Notes: generated from the sequence alone by a model not told the origin. DNA of 64,000 nt from Paenibacillus sp. FSL K6-3182 (GCF_037976325.1 NZ_CP150265.1:7071501-7135500), one strand, 5' to 3'; shown: positions 47,798 through 56,906, counted from the stretch's first letter. Program-made: numbers and translations.

Positions 47798-48562
47798 TTA
47801 ATGTGCTTCCTCTTCATCGTGAATGGCAGCTTGTGAAATATATACCATCGTAAGAATCGTGAACAAGAAAGCTTGAATACCGCCTACAAAAAGACTGAAG
47901 CCCTGCCATGCAACCAGGAATGGCGTACCAATCCAGCCCATCATCAGGATTGTTGCAATCAGTACTTCACCTGCGAAGATGTTAGCGAACAACCGAAGCG
48001 CAAGTGTTACTGGCTTAGCGATTGTCTCAATAAGGTTAACTGGGAAGAATATTGGGTAAGGATGGAAATAATGTTTCAAGTAGTGCTTTCTATTCTGTTT
48101 CAGACCAAGGAAATGGACGATTACGAATACGATAAGCGCTAACCCTGCCGTTACTGAAATATCAGCAGTTGGCGATTTCCACCAAGCAAGTTCAACATGA
48201 CCATGCTTCTCATCCAATAATTCCTGCGTAACACCGATATTTTCATTAACAGTACTAGTTTCGGTTACGATACCGAAAGGCAAACCGAGCAGGTTGGAGA
48301 TGAAAATGAACATAATCAGCGTCATTCCTAAAGAAATGAACGGTCTGACTCGTTTTGCAGGCATTGTGCTTGAAATAAAGTTTTGAACGAAATCAACGAC
48401 CCATTCCAAAAAGTTCTGCATCTTCGAAGGGTTGTCCACCGAAAGGTTGCGAACAGCCAGCTTAGCGATCAAGAACGTCACAATGACTGAAACCACAAGT
48501 GCTACCAAGGTCGAAATGTCAATATTAAACGGCCCCAGTGGCATCACCGGAAATTCATGCAT
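47798..48562 (-). CDS. atpB: ATP synthase a subunit
   Basis: 254 residues, about five to six membrane helices. The essential Arg lies in VTLALRLFANIFAGEVLI. It forms the proton half-channels against the c ring. ATG at 48562. Confidence 0.97.
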   Translation of the reverse strand: MHEFPVMPLGPFNIDISTLVALVVSVIVTFLIAKLAVRNLSVDNPSKMQNFLEWVVDFVQNFISSTMPAKRVRPFISLGMTLIMFIFISNLLGLPFGIVTETSTVNENIGVTQELLDEKHGHVELAWWKSPTADISVTAGLALIVFVIVHFLGLKQNRKHYLKHYFHPYPIFFPVNLIETIAKPVTLALRLFANIFAGEVLIATILMMGWIGTPFLVAWQGFSLFVGGIQAFLFTILTMVYISQAAIHDEEEAH

Positions 48563-48584
48563 CTAAAATTTTCACCCCTTTCCG

Positions 48585-48953
48585 CTAAGATTGTCGTTTA
48601 TTGTGAATATATGCTGCTACCAAAAGAATAAACGGCATGACCATACAGCCAGCTAACGCGGCCGGCATGCTGAGATCCTCCGGAAAACGATAGGCGATCA
48701 TGGCAACCAGCAACACTGTTGCGATGCGGTTTCCTAGACCAAGACCTCTCTTGCGTGGTCCAACCCCCGCTGCTCCTAGGGTGACCATTTCTACTCTGCG
48801 TCTTAGTAAAAACGCATTCATGGAACTTGCTGCCAATCCCACAAGAAGACCGAGAGACACCGTACGCCAGTCCGGCAAGAAAGCCCATACAATTAGGCAT
48901 ACCGCCATTGCATAAATAAGCGTACGTAATGCTGTCTTCATTATTTTATCCAT
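48585..48953 (-). CDS. atpI: ATP synthase subunit I (AtpI)
   Basis: 122 residues from the ATG at 48953, chosen because GGAGGACG lies just upstream; the frame stays open to 49055 but overlaps atpZ there. Four membrane helices, typical of the AtpI assembly/magnesium-transport factor family encoded at the head of atp operons. It overlaps the end of atpZ by 8 bases. Confidence 0.85.
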   Translation of the reverse strand: MDKIMKTALRTLIYAMAVCLIVWAFLPDWRTVSLGLLVGLAASSMNAFLLRRRVEMVTLGAAGVGPRKRGLGLGNRIATVLLVAMIAYRFPEDLSMPAALAGCMVMPFILLVAAYIHNKRQS

Positions 48954-49179
48954 CGGCGTCCTCCATAACCTTCTTAACAAGCAGAATGGCTGAGAGTAGT
49001 CCGACAGCCAGACCGACCAGTATGCCACCGAGCGTCCATCCCTTCGCGTCCCCAAAACGGTTCCCGAGAGAAGAGCCGATCCAATAGCCTAAAAAGATAC
49101 ATACAGCGACTTGCAATCCGAGTGCGCCGACTAGTCCGGCTGCGAGCAGTGGATTGTCCCTTCTGTCCTTTTTATTCAT
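48946..49179 (-). CDS. atpZ: AtpZ/AtpI-family two-helix protein
   Basis: 77 residues with two membrane helices (about 12-32 and 46-68) separated by a loop SSLGNRFGDAKGWT. This is the small 'ATPase gene 1' family, which with AtpI helps c-ring assembly or ion supply in some Bacillales. First gene of the atp operon. ATG at 49179 with AGGGGT upstream. Confidence 0.85.
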   Translation of the reverse strand: MNKKDRRDNPLLAAGLVGALGLQVAVCIFLGYWIGSSLGNRFGDAKGWTLGGILVGLAVGLLSAILLVKKVMEDADG

Positions 49180-49206
49180 GGTTCATACCCCTGTCAATCC
49201 TCATTT

Positions 49207-49236
49207 ATTTTATCCAAGCCACAACACGTTTGTCAA
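49207..49236 (-). promoter_or_regulatory. Sigma-A promoter of the atp operon
   Basis: Minus-strand perfect TTGACA (49236-49231) and TAAAAT (49212-49207), 18 bases apart, lie 28 bases before the atpZ ATG. Confidence 0.75.
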
Positions 49237-49313
49237 TTGAAATCACTGCAAACTTTTGGTGAATTGATCGACCAAAACCCTTGATACATAAGGTGTTGTG
49301 CGTCCCGGAAACC

Positions 49314-49337
49314 GTACAGTACTACTGTATGCTGTAC
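49314..49337. repeat. Nested palindrome between mnaA and the atp promoter
   Basis: GTACAG (49314-49319) and CTGTAC (49332-49337) form an outer pair. Inside, ACAGTA and TACTGT (49316-49328) form a perfect 13-base palindrome. No T run follows, so it looks more like a protein-binding site than a terminator. It lies about 80 bases upstream of the atp -35. Confidence 0.4.
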
Positions 49338-49369
49338 ATTCGCCTCTCAGCTCATCACTCCTGTGTAAT

Positions 49370-50518
49370 CTATGAACGTTCTGTGAACGAAACAGGACGA
49401 TCCTTTAGTCTGCCAAAATGATGCAAGATCGCATCTACAATACGCTCGGAAGCGGTGCCATCCCCATAAGGGTTAGCAGCTTGACTCATGCGAGAATAAA
49501 GCTGAGAATCGGTTAGCAGTGCATGAGCTCTGCTGTACACCAGCTCCTCATTTGTACCTACCAACTCTAGCGTTCCTGCTTCGATGCCCTCTGGACGCTC
49601 TGTCGTATCGCGAAGCACGAGAGTCGGCACGCCAAACGATGGAGCCTCTTCTTGCAAACCGCCGGAATCCGTCATGATCATAAAGGCATGCGGATAGAAG
49701 TTATGGAACTCGAATACATCCAGCGGATCAATCAAGCGAATACGCGGATGATCGCCCAAAATTTCATTCGCAGGCTCTCTGACCGCAGGATTCGGGTGGA
49801 CCGCATACACGACTACCACATCTTCGTGCTCGTCGGCGATTCGTTTCACCGCTCTGAAAATATTGCGATGCGGTTCTCCTAACGCTTCACGACGATGTGC
49901 TGTCATGAGAATCATCCGTTTCCCTTTAGCCCAGTCGATGACCGGATGCGAGAAAGACTCATCCACCGTATATTGGAATACATCAGTAGCGGTGTTCCCA
50001 GTCACATAAATGGCAGCATCCGACTTGTTCTCTTTGCGTAAATTGTTGGCCGACCATTCTGTCGGAGCAAAATGCACATCTGAGAGCACGCCGGCAAGCT
50101 GCCGATTCATTTCTTCCGGATACGGAGAAAGCTTATTCCAAGTACGAAGCCCCGCCTCAACGTGGCCAACTTTTATTTGCTTAAGAAACGCTGCATAACT
50201 TGCAAGAAACGTTGTCTGTGTATCGCCATGAACAAGCACGATATCAGGCTTCGCTTGCGTTAGAACAGGATCAAGCCCTTCTAGCACGCGAACAGTCGTC
50301 TCCGTTAACGTTTGACGATCCTTCATCACATTCAAATCGTAATTTGGATGAATTTCAAAAAAATCGAGTACCTGATCAAGCATCTGGCGATGCTGCGCAG
50401 TTACACAAACGATCGATTCGATTTCATCCTCTCGCTTCTGGAGCTCGAGTACGAGCGGCGCCATCTTGACTGCCTCCGGACGTGTTCCAAAAATAGTCAT
50501 TACCTTCAGTTTAGACAA
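49370..50518 (-). CDS. mnaA: UDP-N-acetylglucosamine 2-epimerase (non-hydrolysing)
   Basis: 382 residues. It converts UDP-GlcNAc to UDP-ManNAc for wall teichoic acid or secondary cell wall polymer synthesis. Seen: MTIFGTRPEAVKMAPLV at the start, VHGDTQTTFLAS, GHVEAGLRTW and MTDSGGLQEEAPSFGVP, all hallmarks of the WecB/MnaA family. Since this organism displays an SLH protein, a role in the wall polymer that holds SLH domains is plausible. The start is TTG at 50518 with AGGAGT 8 bases upstream. Confidence 0.95.
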   Translation of the reverse strand: MSKLKVMTIFGTRPEAVKMAPLVLELQKREDEIESIVCVTAQHRQMLDQVLDFFEIHPNYDLNVMKDRQTLTETTVRVLEGLDPVLTQAKPDIVLVHGDTQTTFLASYAAFLKQIKVGHVEAGLRTWNKLSPYPEEMNRQLAGVLSDVHFAPTEWSANNLRKENKSDAAIYVTGNTATDVFQYTVDESFSHPVIDWAKGKRMILMTAHRREALGEPHRNIFRAVKRIADEHEDVVVVYAVHPNPAVREPANEILGDHPRIRLIDPLDVFEFHNFYPHAFMIMTDSGGLQEEAPSFGVPTLVLRDTTERPEGIEAGTLELVGTNEELVYSRAHALLTDSQLYSRMSQAANPYGDGTASERIVDAILHHFGRLKDRPVSFTERS

Positions 50519-50556
50519 AAGATTCCACTCCTATTATCATTTCATACGACACTGTG

Positions 50557-51186
50557 CTAATTTGTTCCGAACATGCGGTCTCCAGCATCGCCTAGACCAG
50601 GGATGATGTAGCCTCTTTCATCCAGACGCTCATCGAGTGCGGCGATATAAATATCGACATCAGGATGCGCTTCTTGAACAGCCTTCACGCCCTCCGGAGC
50701 AGCAATAAGACACATTAATTTAATTTGATCGCAATTATGATTTTTCAGTGAATTGATCGCTGCGATAGCAGAGCCGCCCGTAGCAAGCATCGGATCGATA
50801 ACAATAAGCAGACGATTCGGTGCATCTGTAGGCAAATTAATGTAATACTCTTTAGGCTGGAGCGTTTCATGATCTCTCGCTAGACCGATATGCCCTACCT
50901 TTGCCGATGGAATCAGCTTCAATATACCGTCAACCATCCCAAGACCAGCGCGCAAAATAGGCACAAGCCCAAGCATTCTTCCGGATACAACCTTCGAATC
51001 CGTCTCGGCTACAGGCGTCTGCACCTTAATCGTATCAAGCGGTATTTCTCTCGTAATTTCGTAAGACATCAATGTTGCAACTTCATCAACCAATTCCCGA
51101 AAATCTTTTGTATTCGTTTCTTTATTCCGAATAAAAGTCAGCTTATGCTGAATTAACGGATGGTCGCAAATAATTACTTTGCTCAT
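50557..51186 (-). CDS. upp: Uracil phosphoribosyltransferase
   Basis: 209 residues, the normal family length. It makes UMP from uracil and PRPP. The PRPP-binding loop [16 protein letters not shown], the uracil-site region ([16 protein letters not shown]) and [16 protein letters not shown] at the start are intact. ATG at 51186 with GGGAGG upstream. It precedes mnaA and atp, as in related genomes. Confidence 0.97.
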   Translation of the reverse strand: MSKVIICDHPLIQHKLTFIRNKETNTKDFRELVDEVATLMSYEITREIPLDTIKVQTPVAETDSKVVSGRMLGLVPILRAGLGMVDGILKLIPSAKVGHIGLARDHETLQPKEYYINLPTDAPNRLLIVIDPMLATGGSAIAAINSLKNHNCDQIKLMCLIAAPEGVKAVQEAHPDVDIYIAALDERLDERGYIIPGLGDAGDRMFGTN

Positions 51187-51247
51187 GGAGCGGTATTCCT
51201 CCCGTTTGTTGTTGTTATTGTATAGTAGTCTTCACACAATCCCGTAT

Positions 51248-51256
51248 ATTATAGCA
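51248..51256 (-). promoter_or_regulatory. Extended -10 promoter of upp
   Basis: The minus strand reads TGC-TATAAT (51256-51248), an extended -10, about 62 bases before the upp ATG. The matching -35 is weak. Confidence 0.55.
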
Positions 51257-51296
51257 TTGTAAACAAGCCCTTGCATCTTGAGTTTTGTGTTTTCGC

Positions 51297-51336
51297 AAAT
51301 AAAGGCCAGTGATTCTAAAATTAGGAGTCACAGGCC
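51297..51336 (-). terminator. Intrinsic terminator of the 365-residue protein gene
   Basis: A minus-strand stem GGCCTGTGACTCC (51336-51324) with GAATCACTGGCC (51315-51304) has internal mismatches and is followed by TTTATTTG. It lies 18 bases past the stop. Confidence 0.65.
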
Positions 51337-51354
51337 GCTGTAAGTATATTCCTT

Positions 51355-52452
51355 TTAACTGCTGCAGCCTCCGCCGCCGCAGGATGATCCACCGCCGTCT
51401 CCACCGCTTCCGCAGGAGGAATCCCCGCCTGATCCGCTATCACCGCCGTCACTTCCACACGAATGGTCATCTCTTCCATCGTCGGATGAGCCGCTGCAAG
51501 CATAAGTGGTATCGCCGCTTCCATTCGCTTTACGTTCCTCTTCATTTTGAGCTTGATCCATCTGCTGGGCAAAATCATTCGGGTGCGATATTGAATTATA
51601 AATGAGAAGGCCTGATAATAGGCCGGTTGCTCCTAAAACAGGATCATACCCATAGCTGCTCGCGGAGCTAGGCTCTTTCCCGTAAGGCGCTTTGCCCTTT
51701 CCAGCAGCCAAAAGCTGAGATTTGGCTCTGTCTATCATGTAGTTAGCTGTCGCTTTCAAATCAGAGTGTCTCTCTGTCGTACTCACGTTAAACCATTGCT
51801 TGCGCAGCTCTTCTGTACTCCAGCTATCAAGCTCCTCCAGCCTCTGTTCCGACATTTGCGTTCGGTAAAAGGCTCCCCATATTCTGCCGCTAACCGGCGC
51901 CTGTCCAAACAGCTCGCCATAAGCCCAGTCGAACATCGCTCTTTCTCCCGGGAGCGGCTGCGCACCCGGCGCATGAGGCGCATGATGAATCATTGCACCG
52001 GAGAATTTCATGCAAAACTGTTCATACTCCCTCGTGAACATAAGCATTTCATGCCATACCGCATCAACCTGCTTGCTATACATAGGAACACTGCGCATGA
52101 TGCCGCACATAAGAAAATATCGCTTCAGCTCAAACCAGGTCCAATTCCATTCTTTATCTGATATTTTTGGGAATTCCTTTAATACCCTGTCCTTCACTCG
52201 GCTCTCAAAATCGATACCTAGCGCGGACTCCAAGCGTTCCGCCGCAGTTCTCGCAGGGTGCCCATACGGCACGCCAAGTGCAGTCGGCAGCTCGGCATTT
52301 GGCCAAGGTGTAAACGCATTGGTACGGCCAGCATATTCTCTGCCTCTGCCGCCTGATTTAGCCTTGCTGTTTGAACTATTCGATTTTGATAGTGCACTTA
52401 ATACAACAATAACCAAAACTACAATAATCAATATCGTTACCACTTGATCCAT
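51355..52452 (-). CDS. Membrane-anchored protein with Gly/Ser/Cys-rich C-terminal tail
   Basis: 365 residues. An N-terminal membrane helix (about 4-21) is followed by a globular part of about 230 residues with a Trp- and His-rich core (KEWNWTWFELKRYFLMCG; VDAVWHEMLMFTREYEQFC). The last 55 residues are almost only Gly, Ser, Asp and Cys (for example SCGSGGDGGGSSCGGGGCSS), with several evenly scattered cysteines. The VDxxWHxxL..T..Y segment recalls the glycine-rich-domain (DUF1399-like) proteins, but I cannot confirm the family. Function unknown; metal binding or disulfide cross-linking by the tail is only a guess. ATG at 52452. Confidence 0.8.
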   Translation of the reverse strand: MDQVVTILIIVVLVIVVLSALSKSNSSNSKAKSGGRGREYAGRTNAFTPWPNAELPTALGVPYGHPARTAAERLESALGIDFESRVKDRVLKEFPKISDKEWNWTWFELKRYFLMCGIMRSVPMYSKQVDAVWHEMLMFTREYEQFCMKFSGAMIHHAPHAPGAQPLPGERAMFDWAYGELFGQAPVSGRIWGAFYRTQMSEQRLEELDSWSTEELRKQWFNVSTTERHSDLKATANYMIDRAKSQLLAAGKGKAPYGKEPSSASSYGYDPVLGATGLLSGLLIYNSISHPNDFAQQMDQAQNEEERKANGSGDTTYACSGSSDDGRDDHSCGSDGGDSGSGGDSSCGSGGDGGGSSCGGGGCSS

Positions 52453-52499
52453 CCTAACCCTCCACGTCGGTTCGTCTTACCCATATATTAACACATCTC

Positions 52500-52727
52500 C
52501 TAATCGCACGGGTCATCAGGATAATGAAGGTCACACATAAAATCGAGGCTCTCTTCTGAATAGAAGCCTTTAAACAGCGCTGTACTGCCCTGTATGCCTA
52601 CTTCATGATACGGAAGGGTTTCCCTCAGTTAACCCCCCAATGTCCAGTACAACCGCTCTACGATCCTGCATCTTGCACTTACACACGGCGAAGCCGCTCT
52701 CCTCAAACTTATATAGTGGGCCTTGAA
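52500..52727 (-). pseudogene. Frameshifted remnant of a small protein gene
   Basis: Two adjacent minus-strand frames read like protein but do not join. One runs from about 52727 to 52613 (PLYKFEESGFAVCKCKMQDR, then AVVLDIGGL). The next ends at 52500 (ETLPYHEVGIQGSTALFKGF, then a Cys/Asp-rich end DLHYPDDPCD). Removing one A from the TTAA near 52630 would fuse them into a protein of about 75 residues. There is no convincing start codon in the first frame. I do not recognise the family. Confidence 0.3.
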
Positions 52728-52743
52728 GTCATTTTGTAAACTT

Positions 52744-52938
52744 CTATCCACAATCAGTATAAAAATAATAAATTATTTATTGAAAAAACGTTTAAATGAT
52801 AAACTATCCACATTTTTGATATGAGTTATCCACATTTGTCCACATGTTATCAACATTTTTGTGCACAACCTACTAAAAGCAAAAAAAGATGAAGCAGGAA
52901 TCATCCTTGCTCCATCTTTTTTCAAAAACTTATTCACA
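52744..52938 (+). promoter_or_regulatory. Cluster of DnaA boxes
   Basis: Seven sites match the DnaA box TTATNCACA on the same strand. Two are exact: TTATCCACA (52826) and TTATTCACA (52930). Four have one mismatch: CTATCCACA (52744 and 52804), TTGTCCACA (52836) and TTATCAACA (52847). One has two mismatches: TTGTGCACA (52859). The sites at 52804, 52826, 52836, 52847 and 52859 are 22, 10, 11 and 12 bases apart, close to one helical turn per step. An AT-rich stretch of about 45 bases lies at 52759-52803. No dnaA or dnaN gene is nearby, so a titration or regulatory cluster is more likely than the chromosomal origin. Confidence 0.7.
52881..52922 (-). terminator. Intrinsic terminator of the opp operon
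   Basis: A minus-strand stem GATGGAGCAAGGA (52916-52904) with TCCTGCTTCATC (52899-52888) has two mismatches and is followed by seven T's (52887-52881). It lies within the DnaA-box region, 47 bases past the oppF stop. Confidence 0.82.
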
Positions 52939-52968
52939 ACTAGCTTTATGCTAGATAATTGATAATGA

Positions 52969-53931
52969 TTAAACTGACGCATAGTGACAAGCAGCAAAAT
53001 GCCCTTTTCTCACTTCAAGTAGAGCTGGCTCATCCACCTTGCATTTGTTTGTCGCAATCGGACAACGCGTATGGAACTGGCAGCCTGTAGGCGGATTGAT
53101 TGGGCTTGGCAAATCACCAGTCAGTACAATACGCTCACGGGTAGCTTCAATCTCCGGGTCTGGAATCGGAATAGCCGAAAGCAAAGCCCTTGTGTAAGGG
53201 TGAGCAGGATTCGCGTACAGCTCGCTGCTCTCTGCGAGCTCAACGATTTTACCAAGATACATAACCGCTACACGATCGCTTATATGCTTAACCATGGATA
53301 AATCATGCGCGATAAACAAGTAAGTCAAACCCATCTTGCGCTGTAGATCCATCATCAAGTTAACAACTTGCGCTTGGATAGATACGTCGAGCGCTGAGAT
53401 CGGCTCATCTGCAATGATGAAGCGCGGATCAACAGCAAGCGCGCGTGCAATACCAATACGCTGTCTTTGACCGCCAGAAAATTCATGCGGATACCTTGTA
53501 GCATGGTCTGGATTAAGACCTACGACATCCAGCAGGTTCTCAACTCTGTGCTTGCGTTCTTTTTTGCTTGCAACAAGCTTGTGAATATCGAGCGCTTCTC
53601 CGATGATGTCCATAACCGTCATACGCGGGTTTAATGATGCGTAAGGATCTTGGAATATCATTTGCATATCACGGCGAAGCTCTTTTAGCTTAGGGCCCTT
53701 CAACTTATAAATATCTTGCCCGTCGAAGTTAACACCGCCGCTAGTTGGTTCATACAGCCGCATAATAGTACGACCAGCTGTTGATTTTCCGCAACCGGAC
53801 TCACCAACTACGCCGACCGTTTCTCCTTTTTTGATGGAGAAAGATATATCATTAACAGCGTGGAGCGTCGCTCCTCCGCCTAAATTAAATGATTTACGCA
53901 AATTATTAATTTCAATTAATGGCGCACTCAT
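52969..53931 (-). CDS. oppF: Oligopeptide ABC transporter ATPase OppF
   Basis: 320 residues from the ATG at 53931, which overlaps the oppD stop as ATGA and has GGGAGGTG upstream; the frame is open to 53973. Walker [10 protein letters not shown], signature [16 protein letters not shown], Walker [13 protein letters not shown]. The C-terminal oligopeptide-specific region ends in the Cys-containing [17 protein letters not shown] motif of OppD/OppF proteins, which may hold an iron-sulfur cluster. It powers the peptide importer with OppD. Confidence 0.95.
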   Translation of the reverse strand: MSAPLIEINNLRKSFNLGGGATLHAVNDISFSIKKGETVGVVGESGCGKSTAGRTIMRLYEPTSGGVNFDGQDIYKLKGPKLKELRRDMQMIFQDPYASLNPRMTVMDIIGEALDIHKLVASKKERKHRVENLLDVVGLNPDHATRYPHEFSGGQRQRIGIARALAVDPRFIIADEPISALDVSIQAQVVNLMMDLQRKMGLTYLFIAHDLSMVKHISDRVAVMYLGKIVELAESSELYANPAHPYTRALLSAIPIPDPEIEATRERIVLTGDLPSPINPPTGCQFHTRCPIATNKCKVDEPALLEVRKGHFAACHYASV

Positions 53932-54929
53932 ACTGACACCTCCCGATTTGCATAAGGATGTGCTAGCCAGCATGCCGACTCATGATTCTCATTGCCATCC
54001 ACTGGGAGCAATTCGGGATCATTGTCCACGCAAACCCGCATGGCTTCATCACAGCGAGCACAGAAGCTGCAGCCCGTCGGCGGCTTAATCAAATCCGGCG
54101 GCATACCGTAAATCGGTACCAACGGCTCTTCCTTCTTCTGGTCAAGACGAGGAAGGGAGCGCAGCAAACCTCTTGTATAAGGATGCTTAGGGTTTTTGAA
54201 AATCTCCCATTTCGTACCGGTTTCCACAACCTTGCCTGCATACATAACGATAACACGGTCACACATATCTGCTACAACGCCTAAATCATGCGTAATAAGA
54301 ATAATAGAAGTGCCAAGCTTTTGCTGCAAGTCCTTCATGACTCGCATAATTTGCGCTTGAATTGTAACGTCTAGTGCCGTTGTTGGCTCATCCGCAATAA
54401 GAAGCGATGGGTTGCATGCAAGCGCGATAGCAATCATCGCCCGTTGACGCATGCCTCCAGAGAACTGATGCGGGTATTGATTAACTCGTGATGCAGGGTT
54501 CGGAATACCTACAAGATCAAGCATCTCAATCGCACGTGCTGTCGCTTTTGCACCGCTTATTCCTTGATGCTTGATTAGTCCCTCTGTAATTTGACGGCCA
54601 ATCGTTAGCGTAGGGTTAAGAGAGGTCATTGGATCCTGAAAGATCATCCCCATCTCTTTACCACGAATGTCCTCCATTTGATTATTGGACATTTTCAAAA
54701 TTTCTTGGCCTTTAAACATAATCGATCCTTTAGTATCGGCCGGAGGCGATGGAATCAAACGCATGAGCGATTGTGCAGTTACACTTTTGCCGCAACCGGA
54801 CTCCCCAACGATGGCTACTGCCTCGCCTTTGTTGACGTGAAAATTCACACCGCGAACCGCTTTAACGATACCGCCTCGAACTTTGAAATTAACACGAAGG
54901 TCTTTTACTTCAAGTAATTTCTCCATCAT
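53928..54929 (-). CDS. oppD: Oligopeptide ABC transporter ATPase OppD
   Basis: 333 residues. Walker [10 protein letters not shown] (note the S-V end), signature [16 protein letters not shown], Walker [13 protein letters not shown] and the C-terminal [17 protein letters not shown] cysteine motif. It forms the heterodimeric ATPase with OppF. Two adjacent ATGs at 54929 and 54926 could start it; GGAGGTGG lies upstream. Confidence 0.95.
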   Translation of the reverse strand: MMEKLLEVKDLRVNFKVRGGIVKAVRGVNFHVNKGEAVAIVGESGCGKSVTAQSLMRLIPSPPADTKGSIMFKGQEILKMSNNQMEDIRGKEMGMIFQDPMTSLNPTLTIGRQITEGLIKHQGISGAKATARAIEMLDLVGIPNPASRVNQYPHQFSGGMRQRAMIAIALACNPSLLIADEPTTALDVTIQAQIMRVMKDLQQKLGTSIILITHDLGVVADMCDRVIVMYAGKVVETGTKWEIFKNPKHPYTRGLLRSLPRLDQKKEEPLVPIYGMPPDLIKPPTGCSFCARCDEAMRVCVDNDPELLPVDGNENHESACWLAHPYANREVSV

Positions 54930-54939
54930 TGACCACCTC

Positions 54940-55863
54940 CTACTTCTTCATTTTCGGATCAAGCGCATCTCTCAGACCATCGCCAAAAATATTAAAGCAA
55001 AGCATCGTAACGCTTATAACTGCTGCTGGGAAAATCATTCTCCACGGATACAGTGTCCATGCTTTAATTGCATCATTTATCATCGTACCCAAAGACGCAG
55101 CCGGGGATTGAACACCTAGTCCCAAGAAGCTGAGGAATGCCTCTGCGAAGATCGCACTTGGAACAGTAAGTGTCAACGTTACGATAATCGGACCCATTGC
55201 GTTAGGAATAAGATGTCTGAATAGAATACGTGGAGTGCTTGCGCCGAGCGCTTGAGCAGCCATAACGTATTCTTGATTTTTGAGCTGCATGATCTGGCCG
55301 CGCACAATCCAAGCCATACTGATCCAACCGGTTATACTAAGCGCAAGCACGATCGTGAACATGCTCGGCTCTAATATGACAATCAAAAGAATGATAATAA
55401 GCATGCTTGGAATGGAGTATAGAACTTCACAGAAACGGTTCAATATCTCATCGACACGACCGCCGAAGTAACCCATAATTCCACCGATAATTACACCAAG
55501 AACCAAGTCTGCGAGTGCAGCATATATACCAACCTGCAGAGATATCCCTGCCCCCATCCAAGTACGGGTGAAGAGATCCCGCCCAAGATCGTCTGTACCA
55601 AACCAATAGGTAGCGTTAGGATTCAGGTTCTTTTCCTTCAAGTGATTCGTTTGAAAATCCTGCTCTGATATGATCGGGCCAAAAATCGCCATAAGGGTGA
55701 CGATAAGCAGCACAATTAAGCTGAACATCGCTATTTTGTTGGAACGCAGACGCAGCCAAGCATCTTTCCATGCCGAGATGCTCTCACGAACAACTACTTC
55801 CGTGTGCTTCTCATCTTTGTTCAGCTTCGCGAATTGATCCGGCGTAAAGGTCTTATCCTTCAT
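54940..55863 (-). CDS. oppC: Oligopeptide ABC transporter permease OppC
   Basis: 307 residues. A charged N-terminal tail is followed by a first helix at about 42-64 and five more helices. The family motif FGTDDLGRDLFTRTWMGAGISL and the EAA-like loop (YVMAAQALGASTPRILFRHLIPNAMGPI) are present. Its ATG overlaps the oppB stop as ATGA. Confidence 0.95.
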   Translation of the reverse strand: MKDKTFTPDQFAKLNKDEKHTEVVVRESISAWKDAWLRLRSNKIAMFSLIVLLIVTLMAIFGPIISEQDFQTNHLKEKNLNPNATYWFGTDDLGRDLFTRTWMGAGISLQVGIYAALADLVLGVIIGGIMGYFGGRVDEILNRFCEVLYSIPSMLIIILLIVILEPSMFTIVLALSITGWISMAWIVRGQIMQLKNQEYVMAAQALGASTPRILFRHLIPNAMGPIIVTLTLTVPSAIFAEAFLSFLGLGVQSPAASLGTMINDAIKAWTLYPWRMIFPAAVISVTMLCFNIFGDGLRDALDPKMKK

Positions 55864-56795
55864 CCTTTTCCGCCTCCTCTTGTTAGCTTGATACGCGGAT
55901 CGACAAAGCCATAAGCAACGTCAGTCAAGAAACGCGCAACCATCAGGATAATTCCATAAAATAAAGTAAGCCCCATTATGAGCGTATAGTCGCGGTTAGT
56001 AATACTTTGTACAAAATATTTCCCAATTCCACCTATACCAAAAATTTGTTCGACAACGACAGAACCGGTAATAATGTTAGCGGTCATCGGTCCGATATAA
56101 GTTACTACTGGCAAAATAGCATTGCGTAGAGCATGACGAACCAAAATAATGCGGCCGCTGAGACCTTTAGCACGAGCGGTCTTAATGTAATCAGCGGATA
56201 GTACTTCTAGCATCGTTGAGCGCGTCAGACGCGCGATAAATGCAGCTGGAAGAAACGAAAGCGCAAGAACAGGCATAATAAAATCTGTAGGATCGTTAAG
56301 TCCCGATACATTGAGCCAACGCAGCTTGCTGCCTAGGACGAACTGTAAAATTGATGCTGCCAAAAAGTTGGGAATCGATACCCCAAGCACTGCAATAACA
56401 ATCGTGAAGCTATCCAAAAATTTACGATGATTAAGAGCTGCAACGATGCCCAGAATCAAACCTAATGCTAGCGACACAATAACAGCAAAAAGGCCGATTT
56501 GCGCAGAGTAAATAAAGCTTTCTTTAATAATGCGAGTAACGGACATATATTGCTGCTTCATTGACATCCCTAAGTCGCCATGAAGCAAATTGTTCAAATA
56601 CATCAAGTATTGTTTCCATACCGGCTGATCAAGGCCGTACATTTGCAAGAGGTGCTCCCTTATTTTCTCAGGAATAGCCTTCTCCCTAATGAAGGGATCG
56701 CCCGGGATAATTTTCATAAGAAAGAACGTAGCGGACGCAAGAACAAACAACGAGACAAACATGGACAGAAACTTCTTGGATACATATTTTATCAA
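55860..56795 (-). CDS. oppB: Oligopeptide ABC transporter permease OppB
   Basis: 311 residues from a TTG at 56795, chosen because AAGGAGGTG lies 11 bases upstream and MIKYVSKKFLSMF resembles the usual OppB start; the frame is open to 56828. Six membrane helices. The loop YIKTARAKGLSGRIILVRHALRNAILPV is the coupling motif. A hairpin separates it from oppA. Confidence 0.94.
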   Translation of the reverse strand: MIKYVSKKFLSMFVSLFVLASATFFLMKIIPGDPFIREKAIPEKIREHLLQMYGLDQPVWKQYLMYLNNLLHGDLGMSMKQQYMSVTRIIKESFIYSAQIGLFAVIVSLALGLILGIVAALNHRKFLDSFTIVIAVLGVSIPNFLAASILQFVLGSKLRWLNVSGLNDPTDFIMPVLALSFLPAAFIARLTRSTMLEVLSADYIKTARAKGLSGRIILVRHALRNAILPVVTYIGPMTANIITGSVVVEQIFGIGGIGKYFVQSITNRDYTLIMGLTLFYGIILMVARFLTDVAYGFVDPRIKLTRGGGKG

Positions 56796-56873
56796 CGCAA
56801 TGGACACCTCCTTACAGAATATAAACAAGAAGTAATGCTAAAAAGTGATAAAGCCTGAATCTGTCAACAAGAA

Positions 56874-56906
56874 AGGGATATATGCGGACACCCCGCATAT
56901 ATCCCT
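56874..56906 (-). terminator. Intercistronic hairpin between oppA and oppB
   Basis: A perfect 14-bp stem (AGGGATATATGCGG at 56874-56887 with CCGCATATATCCCT at 56893-56906) around a five-base loop, followed by TTCTTG on the minus strand. Probably a partial terminator or 3' stabiliser that lets oppA exceed the permease genes. Confidence 0.75.

Noticed and set aside
52744..52938. Reading the DnaA-box cluster as the chromosomal origin oriC
   Set aside because: dnaA, dnaN, recF and rpmH are absent, and the flanking genes are not those of a Bacillales origin; a secondary cluster fits better.
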